DNA of 64,000 nucleotides from Roseomonas gilardii subsp. gilardii. GTDB taxonomy: Bacteria; Pseudomonadota; Alphaproteobacteria; Acetobacterales; Acetobacteraceae. The stretch is from the NCBI RefSeq assembly GCF_023078375.1, contig NZ_CP095554.1, forward strand, positions 499,001 through 563,000, given 5' to 3'. The position numbers and the translations under genes were made by a program. Under the pieces are notes generated by a model, which was given only the letters and a program-made list of their open reading frames with translations, did not search any database and was not told where the DNA came from. Numbering within the stretch: position 1 is the first letter of the stretch; each line of letters starts with the position of its first letter. Below, piece after piece: positions 20,842 to 29,069 of this stretch.

Positions 20842-22122
20842 CTATTTCTTGTCGCGCTCGGCGATCTGCTGCGTCACGTCATCCGTGATGCGGCGATAGG
20901 CTTCGTCCAGCCCGATCTCGCCGGCCACGGCCTGGCCGAGGCGGCTGATGGCGGCGTTGAAGATGATGCGCGACCCGGAATAGCCCTGGAGGCGATAGGC
21001 CGCCGGCGAGATCTGCCTCACCTCCTCGGTGAAGACCTTCAATGCCGCCCGTGCCGCCTCGGAGCCGGACTTGTACTCCAGACCTTTGGCCGCGATCCCG
21101 ACATGACCGGGCACGAAGAGGGCGCGGCTATAGAACTCCGTCATCACCTCCTCGCTGGCGAGGTATTCCATGACCTTCGCCACCTCGGCGGGATGCTTGC
21201 TGGACTTGAAGGCCATCAGGGCGGCGCCGCCCGGCATGGGGGAGCAGTTGGCCGGTCCGCAGGGTGTCGGCACCGCCACCCAGTCGAAGGCATCGCCGAT
21301 GGTCTTGTCGAACTGGGCGATCTGCCAGGAACCGGACAGGTACATCACGACCTGCGCGTTCTTGAACTCGTCATTGGCACCGCGATAGGCCGAGCCCGCC
21401 ACCGAGCCCCAGATCTCCTTGGACATGATGCCCTTGCGGTGCCAGTCCACGACCAGGGAGGCGGCTCGCTTGAATCCTTCATCCACCACGGCGGGCCTGC
21501 CGGCCTCGTCGATACCCGTGGCGCCCTGTGACACGGCCAGACTGAAGAAGCGGTGCCCCGAACGGTCCAGCGCCAGCGGGAAAGGCGCGCCCACCTTGGC
21601 CGCCACCGCCTTGACCGCTTCCGCCCACTGCTCCCAGGTCGCGCCGGGACCGGGCATCGCGATGCCGGCCTGCTCAAAGAGGGTCTTGTTGACGAAGGGG
21701 CCCGTGATGGTGAGCTGGGTCATGAAGCCGGGGATGGAACCCGTGTCGCCGGCGACCCGCATCCAGGGCAGGAACGGGCCGTAGCCTGCCTCCCAGGCTG
21801 CCGCATCCTTCAGATGGGGTCTGAGGTCCAGCCCGTAGCGCGCCAGCCCGCCCATGTCGGCGACGCGCGCCATGTCCGGTCCCTGCCCCGAGGCGAGCTG
21901 CACCGGCAGGTTCTCGCTGATCGCCTTGAACGGCACCTGGTCCAGAACCACGCGGATATCGGGATTCCGGCTTTCGAAGCGGCGAAGCAGGTCGTTCATG
22001 ACCTCGCCCTCGTTGCCGTCCGAGTACCAGGCCATGCGAAGGGTGGTCTGGGCCATCGCCGGCCCGAAGGCCGTCGCCGCGAGGCTCAGCCCGGCGGCGA
22101 AAGCATAAGCAAGCACCTTCAT
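20842..22122 (-). CDS. sugar ABC transporter substrate-binding protein
   Basis: 426 residues. The ATG at 22122, with AGGAAGT upstream, gives a signal peptide: MKVLAYAFAAGLSL then cleavage near AMAQT. The mature protein is a family 1 extracellular binding protein: TLRMAWYSDGNEGEVMNDLL, the hinge region ASGQGPDMARVADMG and GGAALMAFKSSKHPAEVAKVM. It delivers a periplasmic sugar to the two permeases. First gene of the operon; the LacI gene is divergent about 150 bases away with operator-like palindromes between them. Confidence 0.94.
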   Translation of the reverse strand: MKVLAYAFAAGLSLAATAFGPAMAQTTLRMAWYSDGNEGEVMNDLLRRFESRNPDIRVVLDQVPFKAISENLPVQLASGQGPDMARVADMGGLARYGLDLRPHLKDAAAWEAGYGPFLPWMRVAGDTGSIPGFMTQLTITGPFVNKTLFEQAGIAMPGPGATWEQWAEAVKAVAAKVGAPFPLALDRSGHRFFSLAVSQGATGIDEAGRPAVVDEGFKRAASLVVDWHRKGIMSKEIWGSVAGSAYRGANDEFKNAQVVMYLSGSWQIAQFDKTIGDAFDWVAVPTPCGPANCSPMPGGAALMAFKSSKHPAEVAKVMEYLASEEVMTEFYSRALFVPGHVGIAAKGLEYKSGSEAARAALKVFTEEVRQISPAAYRLQGYSGSRIIFNAAISRLGQAVAGEIGLDEAYRRITDDVTQQIAERDKK

Positions 22123-22186
22123 GAACTTCCTCCCTGATGCGGTAACGGGCACATCCCAGTCGGCGCCTCTTGTTCCGAGATGGTTT

Positions 22187-22200
22187 GGCAAACGTTTGCC
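22187..22200. promoter_or_regulatory. LacI-family operator (perfect 14-bp palindrome)
   Basis: GGCAAACGTTTGCC is a perfect palindrome centred on AAACGTTT, the classic centre of LacI/PurR-type operators with a central CpG. It lies 65 bases upstream of the transporter operon start and 72 bases upstream of the LacI gene, so one bound repressor could control both. Confidence 0.75.
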
Positions 22201-22208
22201 CAACCTGT

Positions 22209-22218
22209 CAAACGGTTT
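22209..22218. promoter_or_regulatory. second, imperfect LacI-type half-palindrome
   Basis: CAAACGGTTT resembles the palindrome at 22187-22200, with a centre-to-centre distance of about 20 bases, two helical turns. It is followed by TTATAAG, a possible -10 box for the LacI gene. This may be a second, weaker operator. Confidence 0.4.
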
Positions 22219-22271
22219 TATAAGACAGAGATGTGGTGGGATAATCCCGGGTCAGTCCTCAGGGGAACCAA

Positions 22272-23291
22272 GTGAGAGATCCCGATAACGACGCATCGGG
22301 TGAGGTTCGGCCGGTCTCCCTGGCGACCATCGCCGCCGCTGCCGGAGTCTCGATTTCGACCGTCTCCCGGATCGTCAATGGCGAGACCCGCAGAGCCTCG
22401 GCAGAAACGGTGAAACGGGTCCGGAAAGCGATCGAGGCGACCGGCTATCGGCCGAATTCCATCGGGCGGGCCCTCCGCAGCGGGGAAAGCCGCCTTGTGG
22501 CGATGCTTGTGGCCAATCTGGACAATCCAGCCATGGCGACCATTGCGGCTTCCACCGAGGCCGCATTGCGGACGGCAGGCTATGTGATGATCCTTTGCGA
22601 CACGCATGACCGTGCCGCGCTCCAGGATGAATATCTTGCGGCCATGCGTGCACAGGCGGTCCAGGGCTATGTGATGGTGGTGGCCCGTTCCAGCCCCGGG
22701 CTCGCCGAAATGATCGGCCACGGCACGCCGATGGTGTTCGTCGGGCGGCGCAACCCCCTGGGTGGCGGCGCCTTCGTCGGGATCGACAACACCGGGGCGG
22801 GTGCGTTGGTCGCCGATTATCTGTGGCAAGCCGGAATCCGGGAACCCGGCATCCTTTCCCCGCTGGAAGGCTCATCCTCTGCCACACGGGAGCGGATGGA
22901 AGGTTTTCGGTCCCGCTATGCCGCGCTTGGCCTGGACCCGGCGAGAATCCCGGAGTGGCGGGCGCCGGGCCTGGCTCATGTCGAAATCGGCTATCACGCC
23001 GCCCGGTTGATCGGGCGCCGTGATGCCTGGCCCCGTGGCCTGCTCTGCGTCAGCGATCAGCTGGCCTATGGCGCCTACCGCGCGGCACGCGAAACGGGGT
23101 TGCATGTGCCGGATGATTGCCGCCTGGTGGGAATCGATGGCAGCACGCTCAATCCCTGGCTTGCACCATGGCTTGCATCTGTCCGTGTCCCTTATGACAG
23201 ATTTGGTCCCGCGATCCTGCAACAGCTTCAGCGCATCTGGTCTGGCACACGTCCAGCAGAGCAGCTTCTGACTTACGGTCCCGTCCTGTGA
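22272..23291 (+). CDS. LacI-family transcriptional regulator
   Basis: 339 residues. The N-terminal helix-turn-helix and hinge read VSLATIAAAAGVSISTVSRIVNGE and YRPNSIGRALRSGESRLVAM. The periplasmic-binding-protein-like effector domain follows (AMLVANLDNPAMATIAAS, GYVMVVARSSP, FVGRRNPLGGGAFVGIDN). GTG start at 22272 with AGGGGAA upstream. Divergent from the sugar transport and GH31 operon, so it is the likely local repressor, released by the transported sugar or its hydrolysis product. Confidence 0.92.
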   Translation: MRDPDNDASGEVRPVSLATIAAAAGVSISTVSRIVNGETRRASAETVKRVRKAIEATGYRPNSIGRALRSGESRLVAMLVANLDNPAMATIAASTEAALRTAGYVMILCDTHDRAALQDEYLAAMRAQAVQGYVMVVARSSPGLAEMIGHGTPMVFVGRRNPLGGGAFVGIDNTGAGALVADYLWQAGIREPGILSPLEGSSSATRERMEGFRSRYAALGLDPARIPEWRAPGLAHVEIGYHAARLIGRRDAWPRGLLCVSDQLAYGAYRAARETGLHVPDDCRLVGIDGSTLNPWLAPWLASVRVPYDRFGPAILQQLQRIWSGTRPAEQLLTYGPVL

Positions 23292-23326
23292 CCATGGCCA
23301 CAATCACGATTGTTTAGTCCCGGGAT

Positions 23327-23824
23327 TTGGTGGAGCGGGTTGAGTCTGAATCGTTCCGGCTCTGCGGCCCACTGTTTGCAGATGAACTCGTAAGGGTTCA
23401 GGCCCTGTTGCCAAGGGCGGAGCGGCTCGGCGGGTTGCTCAAGCGCCGTGGGGAAACCATCGCCGTGGCCGAATCCTCTGCCGGCGGCCTGGTGTCGGCG
23501 GCCCTTCTCGCCATCACGGAGAAGGGGATGGCTGGCCTTCGCCCCGCCACCGAACCTTATGCCACGCTGCTGGCCCGCACCGCCCGGGAGCGCTTCGCCG
23601 TGGATTGGGGCATCGCCGAAACCGCTGCGGCCGGACCGGGCGGCAACCGCTATGGCGATGCCGCTGGCCATGTCTGCCTTGCCATCGCCGGCCCGGAGAG
23701 CCTGACGAGGACGCTGGCAACCGGGGACCAGGACCGCAAACAATATGCGGGCCTTCGCGGCCGCCCTGCTGGATCTCCTCGCCGAAGCCAAGGAGAGGGA
23801 TCAGGCGCGGGCGACCGGCCCTGA
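23327..23824 (+). pseudogene. degraded CinA-family nicotinamide-nucleotide amidase
   Basis: The family start LGGLLKRRGETIAVAESSAGGLVSAALLA is intact. About 25-30 residues that normally follow (containing GxxVYT and the next helix) are missing: LLAI runs straight into MAGLRPATEPYATLLARTARERF. The later part GPGGNRYGDAAGHVCLAIAGPESLTRTL is normal, then the frame shifts at about 23740 (CAATATG) and the expected tail MRAFAAALLDLLAEA continues in another frame. The internal loss may have arisen between the similar coding segments for LLA(I) and LLG(I). CinA C-terminal domains deamidate NMN; this copy is unlikely to fold. A single-gene unit between LacI and DUF3597. Confidence 0.7.
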
Positions 23825-23844
23825 CCGCCCGGTCCTGCACACGG

Positions 23845-23880
23845 CGAAGGAGGGAGAGGCCCGCGCCTCTCTCCCCTTCG
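23845..23880. terminator. hairpin between convergent cinA remnant and DUF3597 gene
   Basis: Arms CGAAGGAGGGAGAGGC (23845-23860) and its near-complement ending CTTCG at 23880 form a long stem with about two mismatches and a minimal loop. It lies 9 bases after the DUF3597 stop on the minus strand and 20 bases after the cinA stop on the plus strand. There is no clear T-run, so it is a probable bidirectional terminator or transcript-end hairpin. Confidence 0.45.
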
Positions 23881-23888
23881 TGCCTTCG

Positions 23889-24329
23889 TCAGTTCCTCAG
23901 GCTGTCGGGCACCTTTCCGCCATTCTGGGCGAGCTGCTGCCACACGGCCTTCGACAAGGCGATGTTCTGCTCGGCGCTGCCATCCGCGCCCGCATGCACG
24001 TTGAGCTCGTTGGCGAGCTGCTTGCGCGCATCCAGGCTGGAATCGAGGTCCAGCATCTTCAGCAGATCGACGATCGAGGTCCGCCAGTTGCCGCCGCCGC
24101 CCTTCCGCGCCGCGATGCCCTCCAGCACCGACTCGACATCCACCTCCTGCCCAGAGGCCGGGGCACCGCCGGCACCCGCTGGCGTGCCGGCCGTGCCCGG
24201 ATTGCCCCCCGGCGCTGCGTTCGGGGTGGCATTCGGGTCTGGCGCCTGATCGGAACCGGCCGGGGCGGCAGGCTGCGCCGCGCCGGCGGGATGGAAGATC
24301 TTGTTCAGGATCGAGCTGAAAATGCTCAT
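23889..24329 (-). CDS. DUF3597 family protein
   Basis: 146 residues. The N terminus [14 protein letters not shown] is followed by a Pro/Ala/Gly-rich linker (about residues 15-58). The conserved DUF3597 domain covers about residues 60-146 and includes [48 protein letters not shown] and the ending GGKVPDSLR. The fold is known from structural genomics; the function is not. The ATG at 24329 is preceded by AAGGAAGCAAG. Stand-alone gene. Confidence 0.88.
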   Translation of the reverse strand: MSIFSSILNKIFHPAGAAQPAAPAGSDQAPDPNATPNAAPGGNPGTAGTPAGAGGAPASGQEVDVESVLEGIAARKGGGGNWRTSIVDLLKMLDLDSSLDARKQLANELNVHAGADGSAEQNIALSKAVWQQLAQNGGKVPDSLRN

Positions 24330-24538
24330 CTTGCTTCCTTTCGAGAAGACGGACAGGGAACGGGCAGGCCCGGCCGGAGTTCCGCCGCCCTGGACGGAGC
24401 CGGCGCCGCATCCCGGGGAAATCCACCGCCTCAGCCCGCTCCGGCCAAACGGCTGCGACGGGTAACGCAGGATTTCCGGCCGTGTTGCGACGGTCACACC
24501 AGGAAAGGGCGCATCAGGAAGCTCTCCGCGGCGCGGCG

Positions 24539-25237
24539 TCAGCGATGGCTCGTCACCCCGGCCTGCTGGCACAGGCTCAGCAGCAGGCAGGCCGAACAGC
24601 GCGGCCGCTCGCCCGTGCAGACATGCTTGCCGAAGGGCACGAGGCGCTCGTTGATCTCCACCCAGTAGCGGCGCGGCAGGATCGCGGCGAGGGCGGCCCG
24701 GGTGCGGTCCGGCGTGCTGGTCGCGACGATGCCCCAGCGGTTGGTCACGCGATGGACATGGATGTCCACGGCGATATGCGCCTGCCCCAGCGCCACGCCG
24801 AGGGCGAGCGAGGCGATCTTCGGCCCGACGCCGCGGAAGGCCATCAGCCCCTCGACCGTGTCGGGGACGGCGCCGCCGAACTCCTCCACGATCCGCCGCG
24901 ACAGGGCGATCAGGTCGCGCGCCTTCGGTTCGGGAAAGGTGGCCCCGTGCAGGAGCCGCACGAGCTCCGCCTCCTCCAGCGCCGCCAGCGCTGCCGGAGT
25001 GCGCGCCACGGCGAAGAGCCGGAGGCAGACCGGGATCGTCGTCTCGTCGCGGGTGCGGGCGGAGATGAGGCTCGCCACGAGCTGCTCGAACAGGCTGCCA
25101 TAGCCCCGGTCCCGCAGTTCGAACATCGCCGCCTTCGGCACGTCGGCGACGGCCCGCCGGAGGCGCCGGAAGGCCTCGTCGAAGTCGAAGGGTTCCTTCG
25201 GCGCGGCTTCCGCCGCGATCGGGGCTGCGAGGGGCAT
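24539..25237 (-). CDS. endonuclease III-like DNA glycosylase
   Basis: 232-residue HhH-GPD base-excision repair enzyme. The helix-hairpin-helix is at [18 protein letters not shown], followed by the catalytic-Asp region [17 protein letters not shown] [4Fe-4S] cluster loop closes the protein with spacing C-x6-C-x2-C-x5-C ([17 protein letters not shown]). In E. coli Nth, Lys120 lies in the HhH (GVGRKTA); here the same position reads GVGPKIA, so lysine is kept. The start at 25237 gives a short leader; an in-frame ORF running far upstream is an antisense shadow of htpG. It is divergent from htpG. Confidence 0.85.
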   Translation of the reverse strand: MPLAAPIAAEAAPKEPFDFDEAFRRLRRAVADVPKAAMFELRDRGYGSLFEQLVASLISARTRDETTIPVCLRLFAVARTPAALAALEEAELVRLLHGATFPEPKARDLIALSRRIVEEFGGAVPDTVEGLMAFRGVGPKIASLALGVALGQAHIAVDIHVHRVTNRWGIVATSTPDRTRAALAAILPRRYWVEINERLVPFGKHVCTGERPRCSACLLLSLCQQAGVTSHR

Positions 25238-25310
25238 GACCACAGGAACGCCGTCCAGCCGCGCGGGTTCGCCGTCCGGCCCGCCACAGCCGGGGTGCCC
25301 TTTGGACCCC

Positions 25311-25360
25311 CCCTGGGGAAAATCCCTGGGGAAAACCCCTGGGAAAACCCCTGGGAAAAC
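25311..25360 (+). repeat. four-copy 12/13-bp tandem repeat
   Basis: Four units in a row: CCCTGGGGAAAAT, CCCTGGGGAAAAC, CCCTGGGAAAAC and CCCTGGGAAAAC, then a degenerate CCTTG. It lies in the divergent gap between the endonuclease III-like gene and htpG, 80 bases upstream of htpG. It may be a slippage-prone spacer or a binding array. Confidence 0.85.
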
Positions 25361-25441
25361 CCTTGTCCCAACCCGTTGAAACGATCCGCTATTCCCCGCA
25401 TATCGCGCGCCAGCTTGAACCCCCGACCGAGAGGACTGACG

Positions 25442-27268
25442 GTGAGCGAGACGCTGGAGCGGCACGAATTCGGCGCCGAGGTGGGGCGCCTTCTCGATCT
25501 GGTCGTGCACGCGCTCTATTCCGACCGCGAGATCTTCCTGCGCGAGCTGGTGGCCAATGCCGCCGATGCCGTGGACCGGCGCCGCTTCGAGGCGCTGACC
25601 GACAACAGCCTGGGCCTGCCGGCCGAGGCCAAGGTCCGGATTGTGCCGGACAAGGCGGCGCGGACGCTGACCATCTCCGATCCCGGCATCGGCATGAGCA
25701 AGGCCGAGCTGGCGCAGCACCTGGGCACCATCGCCCGCTCCGGCACGCTGGCCTTCACCCGCTCCCTCGCCGAGGCCCCCACGGCGGAGAAGCCCAGCCT
25801 GATCGGCCAGTTCGGCGTCGGCTTCTACTCCGCCTTCATGGTGGCGGAGCGGGTCGAGGTGACCTCCCGCCGCGCCGGCGGCGAGGAAGCCTGGTGCTGG
25901 GCCTCGGAGGGCCAGGGCAGCTACACGCTCGCCCCCGCCGAACGGGCGGAACCCGGCACCGACATCGTGCTGCACATGAAGGCGGATGCGGAGGAGTTCC
26001 TGGAGCCCTTCCGGCTGCAGGCGATCATCCGCAAATGGGCGGACCACATCACCATCCCCATCACCGTGGCGCGGGACGGCCAGGACGAGCCGGCGAACGA
26101 GGGCACCGCGCTCTGGCGCAAGCCGAAAGCCGAGGTGACGGAGGAGCAGTACACCGAGTTCTACCGCCACGTCGCCCATGCCTTCGACGAGCCCTGGGCC
26201 ACGCTGCACTGGCGCGCGGAAGGCACGCTGGACTACAGCGCACTGCTCTTCATCCCCGGCATGAAGCCCTTCCAGGCGGTGGAGGACGAACGGCAGAGCC
26301 GCGTGCGCCTGCATGTCCGGCGCATGTTCATCACCGACGAGGCCGGGCTGCTGCCGCCCTGGCTGCGCTTCGTGCAAGGCGTGGTGGATACCGAGGACCT
26401 GCCGCTGAACGTCAGCCGGGAGATGCTGCAATCCACCCCCGTCCTGGCGCGCATCCGCAAGGCGGTGACGAACCGCGTCCTGTCCGACCTCAAGGCGCGC
26501 GCCAGGGATGAGGAGGACTACGCGAAGTTCTGGGAGAATTTCGGCCCGGTCCTGAAGGAAGGCGCCTGGGAGGATGCCGGGCACCGCCAGGAGGTGGCGG
26601 CGCTGCTGCGCTTCCGCTCCTCGGCGGTGGAGGGCTGGACCTCGCTCGCCGATTATGTCGGGCGGATGAAGGAGGGGCAGGAGGCGATCCACTTCCTGCT
26701 CGGCGACGATCCGGCCGCCCTCGCGCGCTCGCCGCAACTGGAGGGCTTCCGCGCCAAGGGCGTGGAGGTGCTGCTGCTGTCCGACGGCATCGATGCCTTC
26801 TGGCCGGAGCGCCTCGCGGAGTTCGAGGGCAAGCCGATCCGCAGCATCACCCAGGGCGTGGTGGACCTCTCGAAGATCGCGGGCGGCGCGGAGGCGGGCG
26901 AGGCCGCCGATGTCGCCGAGCTGCTCGCCCGGCTGAAGGAGGCGCTGAAGGACGAGGTCGGCGAGGTCCGCGCGACGGACCGGCTGGTGGAAAGCGCCGT
27001 GGTCCTGGCCGCCCCGCCATACGGCCCCGACCTGCAGATGCAGCGCATGCTGCGCCGCGCCGGGCGGGGCAGCGGCGCCGGCCTGCCGGTGCTGGAGATC
27101 AACCCGCGCCATCCGCTGATCCGCAGGCTGGCCGAGGGCGCGGCGACGGACACGGCGCTGGCGGAGAAGGCTGGCCTGCTGCTCGACCTCGCCCGGGTGC
27201 AGGATGGCGACACGCCCCGCGATCCGGCCGGCTTCGCCCGGCGCGTCGCCGCCGCGCTCGCCTTCTGA
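25442..27268 (+). CDS. htpG: molecular chaperone HtpG (Hsp90)
   Basis: 608-residue cytoplasmic Hsp90. The GHKL ATPase domain shows [29 protein letters not shown], the lid region GTIARSGT and [14 protein letters not shown]. The middle domain contains [16 protein letters not shown] and FIPGMKPFQ, with [16 protein letters not shown] typical of HtpG. The C-terminal dimerisation domain ends normally. The GTG at 25442 follows GAGAGGACTGACG and opens into [13 protein letters not shown]. The frame remains open for about 1 kb upstream, but that text is an antisense shadow. One position worth noting: the common NASDA motif reads NAADA here. Confidence 0.96.
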   Translation: MSETLERHEFGAEVGRLLDLVVHALYSDREIFLRELVANAADAVDRRRFEALTDNSLGLPAEAKVRIVPDKAARTLTISDPGIGMSKAELAQHLGTIARSGTLAFTRSLAEAPTAEKPSLIGQFGVGFYSAFMVAERVEVTSRRAGGEEAWCWASEGQGSYTLAPAERAEPGTDIVLHMKADAEEFLEPFRLQAIIRKWADHITIPITVARDGQDEPANEGTALWRKPKAEVTEEQYTEFYRHVAHAFDEPWATLHWRAEGTLDYSALLFIPGMKPFQAVEDERQSRVRLHVRRMFITDEAGLLPPWLRFVQGVVDTEDLPLNVSREMLQSTPVLARIRKAVTNRVLSDLKARARDEEDYAKFWENFGPVLKEGAWEDAGHRQEVAALLRFRSSAVEGWTSLADYVGRMKEGQEAIHFLLGDDPAALARSPQLEGFRAKGVEVLLLSDGIDAFWPERLAEFEGKPIRSITQGVVDLSKIAGGAEAGEAADVAELLARLKEALKDEVGEVRATDRLVESAVVLAAPPYGPDLQMQRMLRRAGRGSGAGLPVLEINPRHPLIRRLAEGAATDTALAEKAGLLLDLARVQDGDTPRDPAGFARRVAAALAF

Positions 27269-27302
27269 ACGCGGCCCGGCCCGTCTCCCGGCGGGCCGGC
27301 CC

Positions 27303-27791
27303 TCACCGCGGCAGTTGCGCGGCGTGCCGGTGCAGCTTGGTCAGGATCGCATCCAGCGCGGCCAGTTCCGCCGGGTCGAGCGCCTCGGCCAGCTCGGCCT
27401 GCAACGCGCAGGCGCGCGGCACGATGCGGCGGTACAGCGACAACCCGCGCGGCGACAGGCGCAGGCTCTGCGCGCGCTGGTCGCCCGGCAGCGGCTCGCG
27501 CAGCAGCAGGCCCTTGTCGTCCAGGCGGATCACGGCGCGGCTGACCTTCACACGGTCCATCTCCGTCCGTCCGATCACGGCCTGGGTGGACAGGCGTTCG
27601 CTCTCCCCCAGCACCGCCATGACGCGCCATTCGGCGACGCCGAGGCCGAACTCCTCCGCATAGCGCGCCGCGAAGGCCTGGCTGACGCTCTCCGCCACCA
27701 CCGAGAGGCGATAGGGCAGGAACTCGGCCAGCCGCAGCGGGCCACATTGCTGGCACAGCGCCGTCGCGGCACAGGAGTTCGGGTCCGGCAT
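27303..27791 (-). CDS. MarR-family transcriptional regulator
   Basis: 162 residues. The winged helix is visible in EWRVMAVLGESERLSTQAVIG, MDRVKVSRAVIRLDDKGLLLREP and the wing GDQRAQSLRLSPRG. The N terminus carries CAATALCQQC, a small Cys cluster (C-x5-C-x2-C) that could sense metal or redox; this is unusual for MarR. It is divergent from the Bug/TctC gene with a perfect AT-rich palindrome between them, so it probably represses itself and that gene. Confidence 0.9.
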   Translation of the reverse strand: MPDPNSCAATALCQQCGPLRLAEFLPYRLSVVAESVSQAFAARYAEEFGLGVAEWRVMAVLGESERLSTQAVIGRTEMDRVKVSRAVIRLDDKGLLLREPLPGDQRAQSLRLSPRGLSLYRRIVPRACALQAELAEALDPAELAALDAILTKLHRHAAQLPR

Positions 27792-27813
27792 CGGGAATCC
27801 CCTATATCATGTC

Positions 27814-27827
27814 ATATGATATCATAT
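27814..27827. promoter_or_regulatory. MarR operator (14-bp perfect palindrome)
   Basis: ATATGATATCATAT is perfectly palindromic. Just upstream, ATATCATGTCATATGAT forms an overlapping imperfect copy. The site lies 22 bases from the MarR start and about 108 bases from the Bug gene, and its AT content stands out sharply from the surrounding DNA. Confidence 0.75.
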
Positions 27828-27935
27828 AGAAACCCCGGCAATACCGCACCCGCCCTCCGCCGTGACGGAGCGGCCAACGATCCCGGCACCAGGAAAGGGC
27901 CGGGCCAGAAAAACGGGCCAGAAAAGAGGATGTCC

Positions 27936-28943
27936 ATGAACGACCACCGCATCACGCGCCGGACCGCCCTGAGGGCAGGGCTGGGAGGCGGCCTCGCCCT
28001 GCTACCGCTGGGTATGCTGCCGCTGGGACGCGCCTTCGCCGCCTATCCCGACCGGCCGATCAAGTGGATCGTGCCCTATGCCGCCGGCGGCGGGTCCGAC
28101 GTGATCGCGCGGCTGGTCTCCACCGGCCTGTCGCAACGGCTCGGGCAGTCCTTCGTGATCGACAACCGTCCGGGCGGCGCCACCAATATCGGCGCCGAGG
28201 CCGCGGCGAAATCGGCGCCGGACGGCTATACCGTGCTGACCGCCGACAACGGCACGCTGGTCTTCAACCCGGCCCTGTTCAGGAAGCTGCCCTATGACGT
28301 GGACCGCGACTTCCGCCCCGTCGGGCTGCTCGCCCGCTTCCAGATGCTGCTCGCCGTCACGAAGGAAGCCCCGGCCCGCAGCGCCCGCGACTTCATCGGG
28401 CGAGCCAGGGCCATACCGCGCGGCATCAACTATGGTTCCGCCGGGATCGGCTCGCCGCACCACCTGACCATGGCCCGCCTGGCGCGCGAGACCGGGATCG
28501 AGCTGACCCATGTCCCCTATCGCGGCATCGCGCCGGCGCTGAACGACCTGCTGTCCGGCAATGTGGAGGCGATGGTGGTGGACTACGCCGCCGGCGGCGA
28601 ATACCTGCGCTCCGGCCAGATCAGGCCGCTGGCGGTCTTCTCGGACACCCGCATCCAGGGCCTGCCGGACGTGCCGACGGCACAGGAGGCACTGGATCTG
28701 CGCGGCTTCGAATCCTATGCATGGCAGGGCCTCGTCCTGCCGAAGCGCACGCCCGACGCGGAAGCCATCCGCCTCTCCACGGCGCTCGCCGCGACGCTGC
28801 AGGACCCGGCGACCGCCACGCGCATGCGGGACATCGGCGTCGAGCCGCTTCCGGGCGGGCCGGATGCCTTCCAGTCGCTGCTCGCCAGCGAACGGAAGAT
28901 CTGGGTGCCGCTGATCCGTGAACTCGGCGTCTCGCTCGATTGA
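27936..28943 (+). CDS. Bug/TctC-family tripartite transporter substrate-binding protein
   Basis: 335 residues. The N terminus MNDHRITRRTALRAGLGGG suggests a twin-arginine signal, with cleavage after AFA. The mature domain begins YPDRPIKWIVPYAAGGGSDVIAR, the hallmark of Bug proteins, followed by NRPGGATNIGAEAAAKSAPDGYT. These are periplasmic binders of carboxylates or amino acids, often without adjacent TctA/TctB membrane genes, as here. The ATG at 27936 is preferred because AAGAGG lies 6 bases before it. Confidence 0.92.
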   Translation: MNDHRITRRTALRAGLGGGLALLPLGMLPLGRAFAAYPDRPIKWIVPYAAGGGSDVIARLVSTGLSQRLGQSFVIDNRPGGATNIGAEAAAKSAPDGYTVLTADNGTLVFNPALFRKLPYDVDRDFRPVGLLARFQMLLAVTKEAPARSARDFIGRARAIPRGINYGSAGIGSPHHLTMARLARETGIELTHVPYRGIAPALNDLLSGNVEAMVVDYAAGGEYLRSGQIRPLAVFSDTRIQGLPDVPTAQEALDLRGFESYAWQGLVLPKRTPDAEAIRLSTALAATLQDPATATRMRDIGVEPLPGGPDAFQSLLASERKIWVPLIRELGVSLD

Positions 28944-29069
28944 TCCGGACGAACGGTGCTGGGGCGTTGCTCCTGGTGGCCGGCCCCGGGCGGAGGCGGA
29001 GCCTTGCTCCCGGGAGCGACGAATGCTCCAAAGCCAAGGCTCCAGCCTGTCCCGCCGTCGTGGCGCAGG

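Noticed and set aside
24539-27112. Long minus-strand frame extending the endonuclease III-like gene across htpG
   Set aside because: Only the part up to 25237 matches the family; the rest is antisense to htpG with no protein character.
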